This document shows, in pieces, positions 1 to 9,474 of a DNA stretch of 64,000 nucleotides (positions are counted from its first letter, which is position 1; the number at the start of each line of letters is the position of its first letter). The position numbers and the translations under genes are program-made. The notes under the pieces were generated by a model. That model made no database searches. It was not told where the DNA came from and saw only the letters and a list, made by a program, of their open reading frames with translations. Source of the stretch: Scleromatobacter sp038243995 (GTDB lineage Bacteria; Pseudomonadota; Gammaproteobacteria; Burkholderiales; Burkholderiaceae_C). Where the stretch lies: positions 1-64,000 of the forward strand of contig JBBRTV010000027.1 in the NCBI GenBank assembly GCA_038243995.1, given 5' to 3'.

Positions 1-183
1 ACCGGCAGGGTGCAGGCAAAGCCAGTGGCCAGCAAGGGGCTCAAAGCCAAACGGGGCGGGCTGCTGCCCGTGCATCATCCGAACCGGGATTTCTTCCTCT
101 GCGACCTGTTCGACTACGCCCTGAAGGACGATGGCGTCAGCGCTACGCGATTTACGAGAACATTGTCTTCTCGCGCCTCCTAG
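1..183 (+). pseudogene. RPA-type plasmid replication initiator, fragment
   Basis: Frame 1 is open from the window edge to a TAG at 181-183. It contains the stretch HHPNRDFFLCDLFDYALKDD, which resembles the N-terminal region of RPA-family replication initiators (RepA-like proteins that bind plasmid origins). In that family the text normally continues with a Met-Glu motif and several hundred more residues. Here the resemblance stops near base 141 and the frame ends 14 codons later. I infer a rearrangement that removed the rest of the gene. The true 5' end is outside the window. The identification rests on a short recognised stretch only. Confidence 0.55.
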
Positions 184-188
184 ATCGG

Positions 189-1400
189 TTGGAGCATGTG
201 CTCGACGAGCGTTGGCAGAGATTGAGTGAATTGCGGGCGAACCTTGAAGCCGGCTTGGACTTTCAGGGTGCGCACCGGTCCTCTTTTCATCGCTTCTATT
301 CCCGCGTATGTGAACTCTGGGGAGAGGTTTATCGGGGTGACGCCGCCGAAGAGGGACTCGCCGCTGCGGAGCAGTGTTTGGAGAACGTATCCAAGCTGTT
401 AGGGCACATCAGGACACTCAAGCAGGGGCGTCTCTACGCCCTGATCCCTGCCGGATCGCAGGTGGCGGGTGTCGTTCTGAGGACGAACCTGTTGATGCAT
501 GACCAGCACTACCGCCACCTGCCCAGGCTCTGGGATGCGGCGAAGGGTGATCAAGCGGAGGGGTTGCCGACGGCAGCGGAGACTGCGCGCGCGCGGATGC
601 AGATGCAAAAGGACTATTCGAAGTACGTTGGCGTCGTCCTCTCAAAAGCGCTGGTCAAGCATGGCATTGCCCTGACGACGGCCTGTCGAGGTGGCGCGAC
701 GGCCAGTCTGGGTAGGTCCGGGTTGGACTGGTTACTCACACACTCCAGCGGTGCGGCATTGCGAATCGTTCCTTGCTGGTCAACAGCGGCACTGGACAAT
801 TCAATGCAAGCGACCACAGACATGGTTGTCTGCATTCCGGAACTCAGGGAGCCTCCAGACTTCATCGGCGATGTGCTGCCGGCCTTTGCTCAGATCTCAC
901 CACTTGATCTCTGCGTCGTGGAACGAATGGGGGTAGTCGTTGACCAATGGCTTGGGCAATGTGCGGGACGCAGCTACGCTCACTCACTTGCAAAGATTCC
1001 TTCTGCTGTCGCAGAGGAGCTCAAGGCCTGGAACGGTAAGGCTGTCGAATTCGACGGTTCGTCGGTTCGAGTTCTTGCCCCCGGCACAAGCGCTGAATGC
1101 GAGAGAGCGCTGTCAGTGGCACGCCGTACCGGCTCTGCGCCGACAGTCGAGGCATTGGCGAATGCGTTTGAAGCAGTCTCCAATCTTTCCACATGCCCTG
1201 AGTGCGGCAGCGCAGGGAGCTTGGCGGCGGGGCGGCGTAGGACCTTCTGGGCGACCTGCTCCGTCCCCAGCTGCCAGTCGAGTTGGGGCATACAGCTTCA
1301 GGGTGCGAAGCGAACATTCAGGCTCGAACCGCGAAATTCCGTGTCACTGCCGGACTTTTTGTCTGTTGGGCGATCACGATTTGCCATTCGCCTGGACTGA
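189..1400 (+). CDS. Uncharacterised zinc-ribbon protein, probably 5'-truncated
   Basis: A 403-residue frame is given from a TTG at 189, but the same frame stays open upstream and reads as plausible protein from about base 142 (RYAIYENIVFSRLLDRLEHV). The original gene was therefore longer and appears cut at the junction with the replication-initiator fragment. The protein starts with helical, charged sequence. It ends with a probable zinc ribbon: Cys336 and Cys339 (CPEC), then Cys357 and Cys362 (CSVPSC). I do not recognise the family. A faint resemblance to DUF2357-type nuclease-associated proteins in the first 150 residues is too weak to name it. It lies inside the Tn7-like segment, is poorer in G+C than the chromosome beyond, and is transcribed towards the element end, so it is probably cargo. 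Confidence 0.6.
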   Translation: MEHVLDERWQRLSELRANLEAGLDFQGAHRSSFHRFYSRVCELWGEVYRGDAAEEGLAAAEQCLENVSKLLGHIRTLKQGRLYALIPAGSQVAGVVLRTNLLMHDQHYRHLPRLWDAAKGDQAEGLPTAAETARARMQMQKDYSKYVGVVLSKALVKHGIALTTACRGGATASLGRSGLDWLLTHSSGAALRIVPCWSTAALDNSMQATTDMVVCIPELREPPDFIGDVLPAFAQISPLDLCVVERMGVVVDQWLGQCAGRSYAHSLAKIPSAVAEELKAWNGKAVEFDGSSVRVLAPGTSAECERALSVARRTGSAPTVEALANAFEAVSNLSTCPECGSAGSLAAGRRRTFWATCSVPSCQSSWGIQLQGAKRTFRLEPRNSVSLPDFLSVGRSRFAIRLD

Positions 1401-1560
1401 CGGGCGTGGCTCGGCCGCGCGAACGCCTCAAAGCTCAAACATTTTTCTTCCGCTCGCAAAGCGCATCGACAGACCTTAATCAAAGCATCCCGGCGTCCCA
1501 TCCGATCTCGTAGGGATTGGGCGGCGTCACGGCGCCTGCGTTCCTCTATCCGACCTCGGC

Positions 1561-1627
1561 TGTTTTCGACTCTATTGGCTTGTTTTCGACTTTAATGTGT
1601 TGTTTACGACTATTTTTGGTCGGAACA
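1561..1627. mobile_element. Tn7-like transposon end (TnsB-type repeats) at attTn7
   Basis: Three copies of a roughly 20-bp unit start at 1561, 1581 and 1601 with exact 20-bp spacing: TGTTTTCGAC, TGTTTTCGAC and TGTTTACGAC, each followed by an AT-rich half. Read on the other strand they resemble the TnsB-binding sites of the right end of Tn7 (AATAGTCGTAAAC and ATTAAAGTCGAAAAC here). The segment closes with ACA at 1625-1627 (TGT reading inward), as Tn7-family ends do. It lies 23 bp beyond the glmS stop codon, essentially where TnsD-directed insertion occurs. A weaker fourth unit may sit near 1545-1560. Bases 1401-1560 hold no gene I can support. No tns gene lies in the 1.6 kb visible inside the end. 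Confidence 0.8.
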
Positions 1628-1650
1628 GCAACCATCGAAACCCGCCCCCT

Positions 1651-3537
1651 TCACTCCACCGTCACACTCTTCGCCAAATTCCGCGGCTTGTCCACGTCCG
1701 TGCCCCGCGCGCACGCCGTGTGATACGCGAGCAGTTGCAGCGTGACGACGTGCAGGATGGGGGAGAGGACGCCGTAGTGTTCGGGCATGCGGATGACGTG
1801 CAGGCCGGTGTCGCTTTCGATGCGGCTGTCGGCGTCGGCGAAGACGAAGAGTTCGCCGCCGCGGGCGCGGACTTCCTGCATGTTGCTCTTGAGTTTCTCG
1901 AGCAAGGCGTCGTTCGGCGCGACGGTGACGACGGGCATCGACGAGGTGACGAGGGCGAGCGGGCCGTGCTTGAGTTCGCCGGCGGGGTAGGCCTCGGCGT
2001 GGATGTAGCTGATTTCCTTGAGCTTCAGCGCGCCTTCGAGGGCGATCGGGTAGTGCAGGCCGCGGCCCAGGAAGAGGGCGTTCTCCTTGGTCGCGAACTC
2101 GTCGCTCCAGGCCATGATCTGCGGCTCTAGCGCGAGCACCGCCTGCACTGCGGCGGGCAGGTGGCGCAGGGCCTTGAGGTGGGTGCCTTCGGTGTCGTCG
2201 TCGAGGCGGCCGCGCACCTGCGCGAGCGCGAGCGTGAGCACGAACAGGCCGACGAGCTGCGTCGTGAAGGCCTTGGTCGATGCGACGCCGATCTCGGCGC
2301 CGGCGCGCGTGATGAAATTGAACTTGCACTCGCGCACCATCGCGCTCGTCTGCACGTTGCAGATCGTGAGCGTGTTCTCCATGCCGAGGCTGCGAGCGTG
2401 CTTGAGCGCGGACAGGGTATCGGCCGTCTCGCCGCTCTGGCTGATGGTGACGACGAGGGTGCGCGGGTTGGGCACGCTGTCGCGGTAGCGGTATTCGCTG
2501 GCGATTTCCACGGTGGTGGGAATCTTCGCGATGCTTTCGAGCCAGTAGCGCGCGACGCTGCCCGCGTAGAAGCTGGTGCCGCAGGCGAGGATCAGCACCT
2601 GGTCTATGCCCTTGAAGGCACCGTAGGCGCCGTCGCCGAACAGTTCGGGGCTGATGCCGGTGATGCCGTCCAGCGTATCGCCGATGGCGCGGGGCTGCTC
2701 GAAGATCTCCTTCTGCATGTAGTGCCGGTAAGGGCCGAGTTCGGCGGCGCCAGTGTGCGCGTGCACGGTGCGCACTTCGCGCAGCACCGTGCGATGCGTG
2801 CCGTCGGACTGCAGGCCGTTGATCCAGTGCTTGCCGAGCTGCACGTCGACGACGTCGCCTTCCTCGAGGTAGACGATCTGGTCGGTGACGCCGGCCAGCG
2901 CCATCGCGTCGGAGGCGAGGAAGTTCTCGCCCTCGCCGATGCCCAGCACGAGCGGCGAGCCGGCGCGCGCGCCGACGACGCGATGCGGCTCGTCGCGCGC
3001 GAACACGGCGATCGCGTAGGCGCCGCGCAGGCGCGTCACGGCGCGTTGCACGGCGTCGAACAGGTCGCCGTCGTACAGGTGGTTGACCAGGTGCGCGATG
3101 ACTTCGGTGTCGGTCTGGCTTTCGAAGACGAAGCCCTTGGCCTTCAGTTCGGCGCGCAACTCGTCGTGGTTCTCGATGATGCCGTTGTGCACGAGCGCGA
3201 TGCGGGCCGCGCGTGCCGACTCGCTGGCGCCGACGCCGCTGGTGGCCGCCGCGGGGCCGCGGGTGCCGGAGAAGTGCGGGTGCGCGTTGTGCACGGCCGG
3301 CGCGCCGTGCGTGGCCCAGCGGGTGTGCGCGATGCCGGTGCCGGAGGCGATATGGTCTGTCTCGATCTGGGCCGACAGTTCGGCCACGCGCGCGGTGCTG
3401 CGCGTGCGGCGCAGGACGCCGTCCTGGTGCACGGCGACGCCGCACGAGTCATAGCCGCGGTATTCGAGCCGCTTGAGCCCCTCGACGAGGATGGGGACGA
3501 TGTTGCGGGTACTGACGCCGGCGACGATTCCACACAT
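1651..3537 (-). CDS. glmS: Glutamine-fructose-6-phosphate aminotransferase (isomerising)
   Basis: GlmS converts fructose-6-phosphate and glutamine to glucosamine-6-phosphate, the first committed step to UDP-GlcNAc for peptidoglycan and LPS. The protein (628 residues) starts MCGIVAG, placing the catalytic Cys right after the initiator Met. A class II glutaminase domain fills roughly the first 240 residues. Two SIS sugar-isomerase domains follow (ACGTSFYAGSVARYW is in the first). The C-terminus KPRNLAKSVTVE carries the conserved active-site Lys. The frame continues upstream of 3537, but the Cys-after-Met rule fixes the start. The 3' end is the recognition region used by Tn7 TnsD, consistent with the transposon end just beyond the stop. 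Confidence 0.97.
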   Translation of the reverse strand: MCGIVAGVSTRNIVPILVEGLKRLEYRGYDSCGVAVHQDGVLRRTRSTARVAELSAQIETDHIASGTGIAHTRWATHGAPAVHNAHPHFSGTRGPAAATSGVGASESARAARIALVHNGIIENHDELRAELKAKGFVFESQTDTEVIAHLVNHLYDGDLFDAVQRAVTRLRGAYAIAVFARDEPHRVVGARAGSPLVLGIGEGENFLASDAMALAGVTDQIVYLEEGDVVDVQLGKHWINGLQSDGTHRTVLREVRTVHAHTGAAELGPYRHYMQKEIFEQPRAIGDTLDGITGISPELFGDGAYGAFKGIDQVLILACGTSFYAGSVARYWLESIAKIPTTVEIASEYRYRDSVPNPRTLVVTISQSGETADTLSALKHARSLGMENTLTICNVQTSAMVRECKFNFITRAGAEIGVASTKAFTTQLVGLFVLTLALAQVRGRLDDDTEGTHLKALRHLPAAVQAVLALEPQIMAWSDEFATKENALFLGRGLHYPIALEGALKLKEISYIHAEAYPAGELKHGPLALVTSSMPVVTVAPNDALLEKLKSNMQEVRARGGELFVFADADSRIESDTGLHVIRMPEHYGVLSPILHVVTLQLLAYHTACARGTDVDKPRNLAKSVTVE

Positions 3538-3629
3538 GGTGACGACTTCCTGGGTGATCTGCGATGTTCGCGATGCAGCGATCGTAGGCGGGCAGGGAAG
3601 ATCAAAGCATGCGAATAAGCACGTTTCGA

Positions 3630-3679
3630 GCAAGAAAAATGCAAAAAGATATGTTGTCGCAAGAATAGTGCAAAATAAT
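3630..3679. promoter_or_regulatory. Two direct repeats between glmS and the AsnC-type gene
   Basis: An AT-rich island in the divergent 145-bp intergenic region holds GCAAGAAAAATGCAAAAA starting at 3630 and GCAAGAATAGTGCAAAAT starting at 3659. They are in the same orientation and their starts are 29 bp apart, close to three helical turns. This spacing suits a multimeric regulator of the Lrp/AsnC type, and such regulators commonly control themselves and a divergent neighbour. Operator function is an inference from position and spacing. Confidence 0.4.
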
Positions 3680-4184
3680 CGGATGGAAGAAAGAAAAAGC
3701 AGTGAAGTAGTCGTCGCGATCGTCCTGGATGACATCGACCGGCGTCTGCTGGAACTCTTGCAGACCGACGCCAGCCGCACGAACCAGGCCCTGGCCGAGG
3801 CTGCCGGCGTGTCGCCGGCCACGGCGCTGCGACGGGTGCGCAGGCTCATCGATGGCGGCGTGATCGAGCGCCAGGTGGCGCTGCTCGCGCCGCGCTTTTC
3901 GAATGCGGGACTCACGGCGGTGGCCGAGGTCTCGCTCGATCGCCAGGGCGTCGAGCACCTCGACGCCTTCGAGGCCCGCGCCGTCGCCGAAGCGGCCGTG
4001 CAGCAGTGCTACCGCGTGTCGCCCGGCCCGGACTTCGTGCTCATCGCATGGACGCCCGACATGAACGCGTGGAGCGCGCTGGTGCAGCGCCTGTTCACGC
4101 AGGACGCGAACGTGCGCAACGTCAAGACGTTCTTCTCGATCCGGCGCGCGAAGTTCGAGCCGCGCGTCGCGCCGGTGTGCGCAC

Positions 4185-5384
<1,200 letters not shown>

Positions 5385-5422
5385 ATCCCGCGTATTGTGG
5401 ACGGAATGACCGCGTTCGACGC

Positions 5423-6802
5423 GTGAGGGCGCTGTTCGTCCCGTCGCTCACGCGCCGCGTGCTGCTGGCGCTGCTGGCCGCGTTCGCGCTCGCCTGGGGC
5501 GTGCTGCTGGCGATGCAGTACAGGGAGCAATCCGATCCTGCCACCCTGGATCTGCTCATCGTGGCGTTCGCGCGCGGCCTGGCGGCCGACGTCGCGGCGG
5601 CCGGCGGGGCCGACGAGGCGCTCGGCATCGTCGTTGGACTCGATCGAACGATCAACCGCGGATACAGGAATTCCGGCCAGCCCATGGTGATGGCGCTGCA
5701 GCTGTGGGATCGCGACGGCCGCTGCGCCTATGCGTCGCCGGCCTACCGGGACGACATCGCGAAGGCGCCGTCGGGGCTGTCGCGACTGCGATCAGGCGGC
5801 CGGGTCGTCCATGTCTGGCGCGAGTCGGGCGCGCGCTGGACGGTGATCGCGGGGCAGGACGAACTCGCGCCCGGGTACCTCGTGGGCTTGTTGGCGCGCG
5901 ACCTGGCCCGCTACGTGCTGATCGCGCTGCCGTTCGTGCTGCTGCCGGTGTGGCTGGCGGTCGTGCAAGGCCTGCAGCCGCTGCGTCGCCTGTCGCGCGC
6001 CGTGGCCCTGCGCGATCCCGACGACCTGTCGCCGATCGGCCTCGTCGCACGCCATCGCGAACTGCGGCCGCTCGTCGGCGCCATCGATGATCTGCTCGCT
6101 CGCCTGCGCGCCAAGGTCGCGCGCGAGCAGGCTTTCGTGCACGACGCCGCGCACGAGCTGCGCACGCCGATGGCGGTGATCTCCGCGCAGGTGCATGCGC
6201 TCGTCCTGGCGGATACCGTGCCGGCACGGCGCGAGGCCGAAGTGCGGCTGGACGAATCGATCGCGCGCGCATCGAGCCTCCTCGACCAGCTGCTTGCGCT
6301 CGCCCGGCTGGACGACAGCCACGCGGCGCGTAGCGAGACGCTGGACGTCGCCGCGCTGGCCCAACAGGAACTCGCGCTGCTCGCGCCGCGCGCGCTGGCG
6401 CGGGGCCTGGAACTGAGCCTGGACGCGCCCGCGCCGCTGCGCTTTCCCGTCGAGCCCGCTGCGTTCCGCTCGATCCTGCACAACCTCGTCGTCAATGCGA
6501 TCCACTACGTGCCGCCCGGCGGGCAGGTGGGGGTGTCGCTGGCGGCCACCGCCGGAGCACTGGTGCCGCGCGTCGTCGACGATGGCCCTGGCATGGCGCC
6601 CGCGCTTCGCGCGACGGTGTTCGACCGTTTTGTGCGCGGCACCGGCCACGACGTTGCGGGCTCCGGCCTGGGCCTGGCCATCGTGCGCCAGGCGGCACGC
6701 CGCTCGGGGGGCGACGCCGTGCTGCGTGACGGGCCGGGGGGCCGCGGCTGCGCGTTCGAGGTGACGCTGGTCGGTCCGGGGCGAGACGCCACGTCGAGGT
6801 GA
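5423..6802 (+). CDS. Sensor histidine kinase, orphan
   Basis: A 459-residue membrane histidine kinase of the QseC/EnvZ type. A first transmembrane segment spans about residues 12-30, followed by a periplasmic sensor region of about 140 residues and a second transmembrane segment near 172-192. A HAMP-like linker follows. The phosphoacceptor His is at about 244 in HDAAHELRTP. ATP-binding boxes are LHNLVVNAIHY (Asn354), DDGPGMA and GSGLGLAIV. The start is GTG, chosen because it keeps the first membrane segment. These kinases normally sit directly after their response regulator. No receiver-domain gene lies on either side, so the partner must be elsewhere or lost. Confidence 0.9.
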   Translation: MRALFVPSLTRRVLLALLAAFALAWGVLLAMQYREQSDPATLDLLIVAFARGLAADVAAAGGADEALGIVVGLDRTINRGYRNSGQPMVMALQLWDRDGRCAYASPAYRDDIAKAPSGLSRLRSGGRVVHVWRESGARWTVIAGQDELAPGYLVGLLARDLARYVLIALPFVLLPVWLAVVQGLQPLRRLSRAVALRDPDDLSPIGLVARHRELRPLVGAIDDLLARLRAKVAREQAFVHDAAHELRTPMAVISAQVHALVLADTVPARREAEVRLDESIARASSLLDQLLALARLDDSHAARSETLDVAALAQQELALLAPRALARGLELSLDAPAPLRFPVEPAAFRSILHNLVVNAIHYVPPGGQVGVSLAATAGALVPRVVDDGPGMAPALRATVFDRFVRGTGHDVAGSGLGLAIVRQAARRSGGDAVLRDGPGGRGCAFEVTLVGPGRDATSR

Positions 6803-7003
6803 CGTGACATCAACGCATCGAGACGACATTCTTCCAGGCCTGCGTCGCCGGCACTCCACCGGACGCGGGCCGTCCCCAAGAGGCGGTCCGACGTCCCGCA
6901 CGCGGCACACACAGGAATCGCTGCGTCACGGGGCTGCCTTCTTAAGGAAGCCCGAAGCCTCGCCCTCGAACAATGCATTCGCCTTCCCCCCTTAAGAACG
7001 AAG

Positions 7004-8281
7004 TTGACGTTGCTTCTATCCCTTTCGCGCCGGCGCTGGCGCGCCCTGCCGGCATTGGCGTTGAGCCTGGCGCTGACCGGTTGCAGCGGCAATTCGGACA
7101 ATGGCCAAAGCGACGATCTGGCCTTGACTCAAGCGGTGGGACGCACCACGCTGGAGTGGGTCGACTCCAGTCGCGCAGAGCGTTGCGGCGGCGCGGCGCC
7201 CGGCACGCCGAGAAGGTTGCAAGCATTTGTCTGGTATCCGGCCAATCCGAATCCCGGTGCGAAGCTTTCGCCCTTGGTGCCGCAAGCCCTGAGCGATGTG
7301 CTGGTTGCCGGCGAGGGCCTGGACCCGGCCGTGATCGCCCAATTGCCCAATGGGAGCTTTGATGAGGCACCGTTGGCTCCGGGCGGCGGGCGCTTGCCGG
7401 TGTTGCTGATGTCGCATGCCAATGGCGCCAGTTCGCCCTTGGAATATGCCTCGACCGCCTCGGCGCTGGCCGCGCGCGGCTATGTGGTCGTGGGCCTGTC
7501 GCATACCTACAACGTCGGGGTCAGCGCATTTGCCGACGGTTCGCTGCTGCTCGGCGACCCCGCCTGCATCACGTCGAGCGCCCAATTCTTGCCGGACTCC
7601 AACTCCAGCTATGCGGACCGGCTCGTTGCTCTCGAAGCGGTGCGGACATTGGCGGACTACCTGAGCGGCGACGTGGGCAGCCTGCTTCAACAACTTTCCC
7701 GGGTGGACGCCACCGATGCGCGCTTCAAGGGGCGTTTGCAACTCGACCGTGTCGGCATGTTCGGTCACTCATTCGGCGGCTCGCATGTCTTCCAAGCCCT
7801 GCGTGAACTGCCCCAGATTGCCGCGGCGGCCGATCTCGACGGCGCGATCTGGACAGTGGATGCCGCGCTTGGCGTGGGCAAGCCGTTCCTGGCCATCGCG
7901 AGCGGCGATAGCCTCGGCTTCCTGGCGCAACGCAATGACTCGATCGCCAAACTTCTGGCCCTGGGCTTCACGCAGCCCCAGGCGGAATCTTCCGCCGATT
8001 GGATGCTGTCGATGTTTTCGGCGTTCGAAGCTTCCAGCCCCTCCTATCTGCTCAGCATCCCCTCCGCCCGCCACATGAACTTCACGGACGCCGGCCTGTG
8101 GAACGCCTACGGCATCCCGGCAGATCCTGCGGTTTTCAACGTGGCGGACAGTCGTGCCATTCTCGATGTGCAGGCCGACGTGCTGCGCCAGTTCTTCGAT
8201 CGCCATCTGCGAGGCAAGGGGCCGGCCCTCCATGTGCCTTCGACTTCGCTGACTGGCGTGACGCTGCAGCCGCGCGGCTGA
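7004..8281 (+). CDS. PAF-acetylhydrolase-like alpha/beta-hydrolase lipoprotein
   Basis: About 425 residues from a TTG start; no ATG is available in frame before the signal sequence. A lipoprotein signal peptide ends in LALTGC, so the mature protein should be lipid-anchored at the cell envelope. The fold is an alpha/beta hydrolase of the platelet-activating-factor acetylhydrolase/dienelactone hydrolase type. It has VLLMSHANG, the nucleophile elbow GHSFGGSH and a late His in SARHMNF. The substrate is unknown; a lipid or polyester ester is most likely. It appears to stand alone, with 200 bp before it. Base composition looks slightly less G+C-rich than neighbouring genes. Confidence 0.75.
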   Translation: MTLLLSLSRRRWRALPALALSLALTGCSGNSDNGQSDDLALTQAVGRTTLEWVDSSRAERCGGAAPGTPRRLQAFVWYPANPNPGAKLSPLVPQALSDVLVAGEGLDPAVIAQLPNGSFDEAPLAPGGGRLPVLLMSHANGASSPLEYASTASALAARGYVVVGLSHTYNVGVSAFADGSLLLGDPACITSSAQFLPDSNSSYADRLVALEAVRTLADYLSGDVGSLLQQLSRVDATDARFKGRLQLDRVGMFGHSFGGSHVFQALRELPQIAAAADLDGAIWTVDAALGVGKPFLAIASGDSLGFLAQRNDSIAKLLALGFTQPQAESSADWMLSMFSAFEASSPSYLLSIPSARHMNFTDAGLWNAYGIPADPAVFNVADSRAILDVQADVLRQFFDRHLRGKGPALHVPSTSLTGVTLQPRG

Positions 8282-8417
8282 CAGCTCCGGGGTTGCCGCG
8301 GAGCTTGCCCGTGGGACGGGCTGCGCCGGTCACCGTCGACGGGGTCTGCGCCCGACCGGCAGCGAGCCTTGACGCCTTCTCCTGCAGGGGTCCGCGACCG
8401 GCGCGCGCCTTTGCGCG

Positions 8418-9119
8418 TCAGAACGGGCGCCACCAGGGGCGGGGCTTGTCGGGCTTGGGGGGCGGGGCGGGGCGTTCGGTGGCCGGGGCGGATTCGAGGC
8501 GGAAGAAGCGGTAGGTGGGCGTGATCAGCGTTTCCCACGGGCAGACGTCGAAGTGCGTCTCGAGCCCTTCCTGCAGCATGCGGCCGGTGAGCTGGCGTTC
8601 CGGCACGAGCACTTCGCGGTCGCCCAGGTAATACACCCTGGCGGCAGGGGCGTGCGGCGCATCCTGCGCGGCGACGAAATGCGACGCGGCCAGCCAGCGG
8701 CGCTCGAACGGCAGCGGCGCGCCGCTCTCGGCGACCGAGGTCGCGCCCGGGAGCGCCGTCGTCTGCAGGCGCGTGCGCCGGCGTTCGCCGCGCTCGAACA
8801 CGGCGTAGCCGTAGCTGGCCGCCGGGTCGTCATGGCGGAAGGCGAACAGCAGCGACGGCCCGCGCAGCGCGGAGTGCAGGCGCGCCGCGTCTTCGGTCGG
8901 GTCATGCAGCAGCGGCGCGGCGAGGTCGTCGTTGCAGACGAAGCAGACGTCGCCGAACGACTGCACCATCACGTCCGCATGGTTGCGGGTATCGAAGCGC
9001 TCGGCGACCGGCGACGCGATCTCGACCGCCTCCTCGTCGAACAACGACGACATCACCCCCGCCAGATCGTCGATCGGACCGGAGACGCGGAACGCGATAC
9101 CTGCTTGTGCGATGGCCAT
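8418..9119 (-). CDS. Conserved hypothetical protein
   Basis: A 233-residue protein starting MAIAQAG. I do not recognise a named family. It has no signal peptide or membrane segment. The sequence is a mixed alpha/beta text (RVSGPIDDLAGVMSSLFDEEA early on) with two Cys close together (DVCFVCND near residue 60). It ends in a disordered proline-rich tail (PAPPPKPDKPRPWWRPF), a type of tail often used for protein contacts. The frame extends 17 codons further upstream, but the ATG at 9119 starts the conserved-looking text. It stands alone between the lipoprotein gene and a repeat region. Confidence 0.6.
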   Translation of the reverse strand: MAIAQAGIAFRVSGPIDDLAGVMSSLFDEEAVEIASPVAERFDTRNHADVMVQSFGDVCFVCNDDLAAPLLHDPTEDAARLHSALRGPSLLFAFRHDDPAASYGYAVFERGERRRTRLQTTALPGATSVAESGAPLPFERRWLAASHFVAAQDAPHAPAARVYYLGDREVLVPERQLTGRMLQEGLETHFDVCPWETLITPTYRFFRLESAPATERPAPPPKPDKPRPWWRPF

Positions 9120-9213
9120 GGGAACTTCGAGTGATTTGCCACAGCGTATCCCATCCCGCCCCGCCCCCACGTCGGCCCCCCCCGAGCGTCAACGCACTTC
9201 GATCGCAAGCGAC

Positions 9214-9474
9214 TGTTCAAGCCGGCCGCAGGCCCACCCGAGAAGAGGGAAGCGAGGCTCGCAGCCGAGCCGACCCGAACACCCCCTCGCGGGCAGCAAC
9301 CGGAGGGAGCGTGGGGGCCGTGATTCTTCAAGCGAATGTTCAAGCCGGCCGCAGGCCCATCCAAGAAGAGGGAAGCGAGGCTCGCAGCCGAGCCGACCCG
9401 AACACCCCCTCGGGGGGCAGCGACCGGAGGGAGCGTGGGGGCCGTCATCCCCCCGTGGGGGCCGTCATTCCCCC
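9214..9474. repeat. 123-bp tandem repeat plus a 20-bp tandem unit
   Basis: Two nearly identical copies of a 123-bp unit begin TGTTCAAGCCGGCCGCAGGC at 9214 and 9337; they differ at a handful of bases and by a one-base insertion. Copy two runs into a further 20-bp unit, GTGGGGGCCGTCATCCCCCC, present twice in tandem at 9435 and 9455. The last unit overlaps the stop codon of the M48 peptidase gene (TGA complement at 9465-9467). The interval 9120-9464 holds no gene I can support; frames through the repeats on both strands are a by-product of composition. The origin of the repeat is unknown. Confidence 0.85.

Noticed and set aside
1610..3618. Long open frames on both strands across glmS and its upstream region
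   Set aside because: They are rich in Arg, Ala and Gly without any family text and overlap glmS entirely; high G+C keeps stop codons rare in these frames. The same applies to similar frames over most genes in the window.
3538..3682. glmS ribozyme or riboswitch
   Set aside because: The glmS ribozyme occurs in Firmicutes; the leader here is only 145 bp, divergent, and has no matching core.
9214..9474. CRISPR array
   Set aside because: The repeat units are 123 and 20 bp, in tandem, with no unique spacers and no cas genes nearby.
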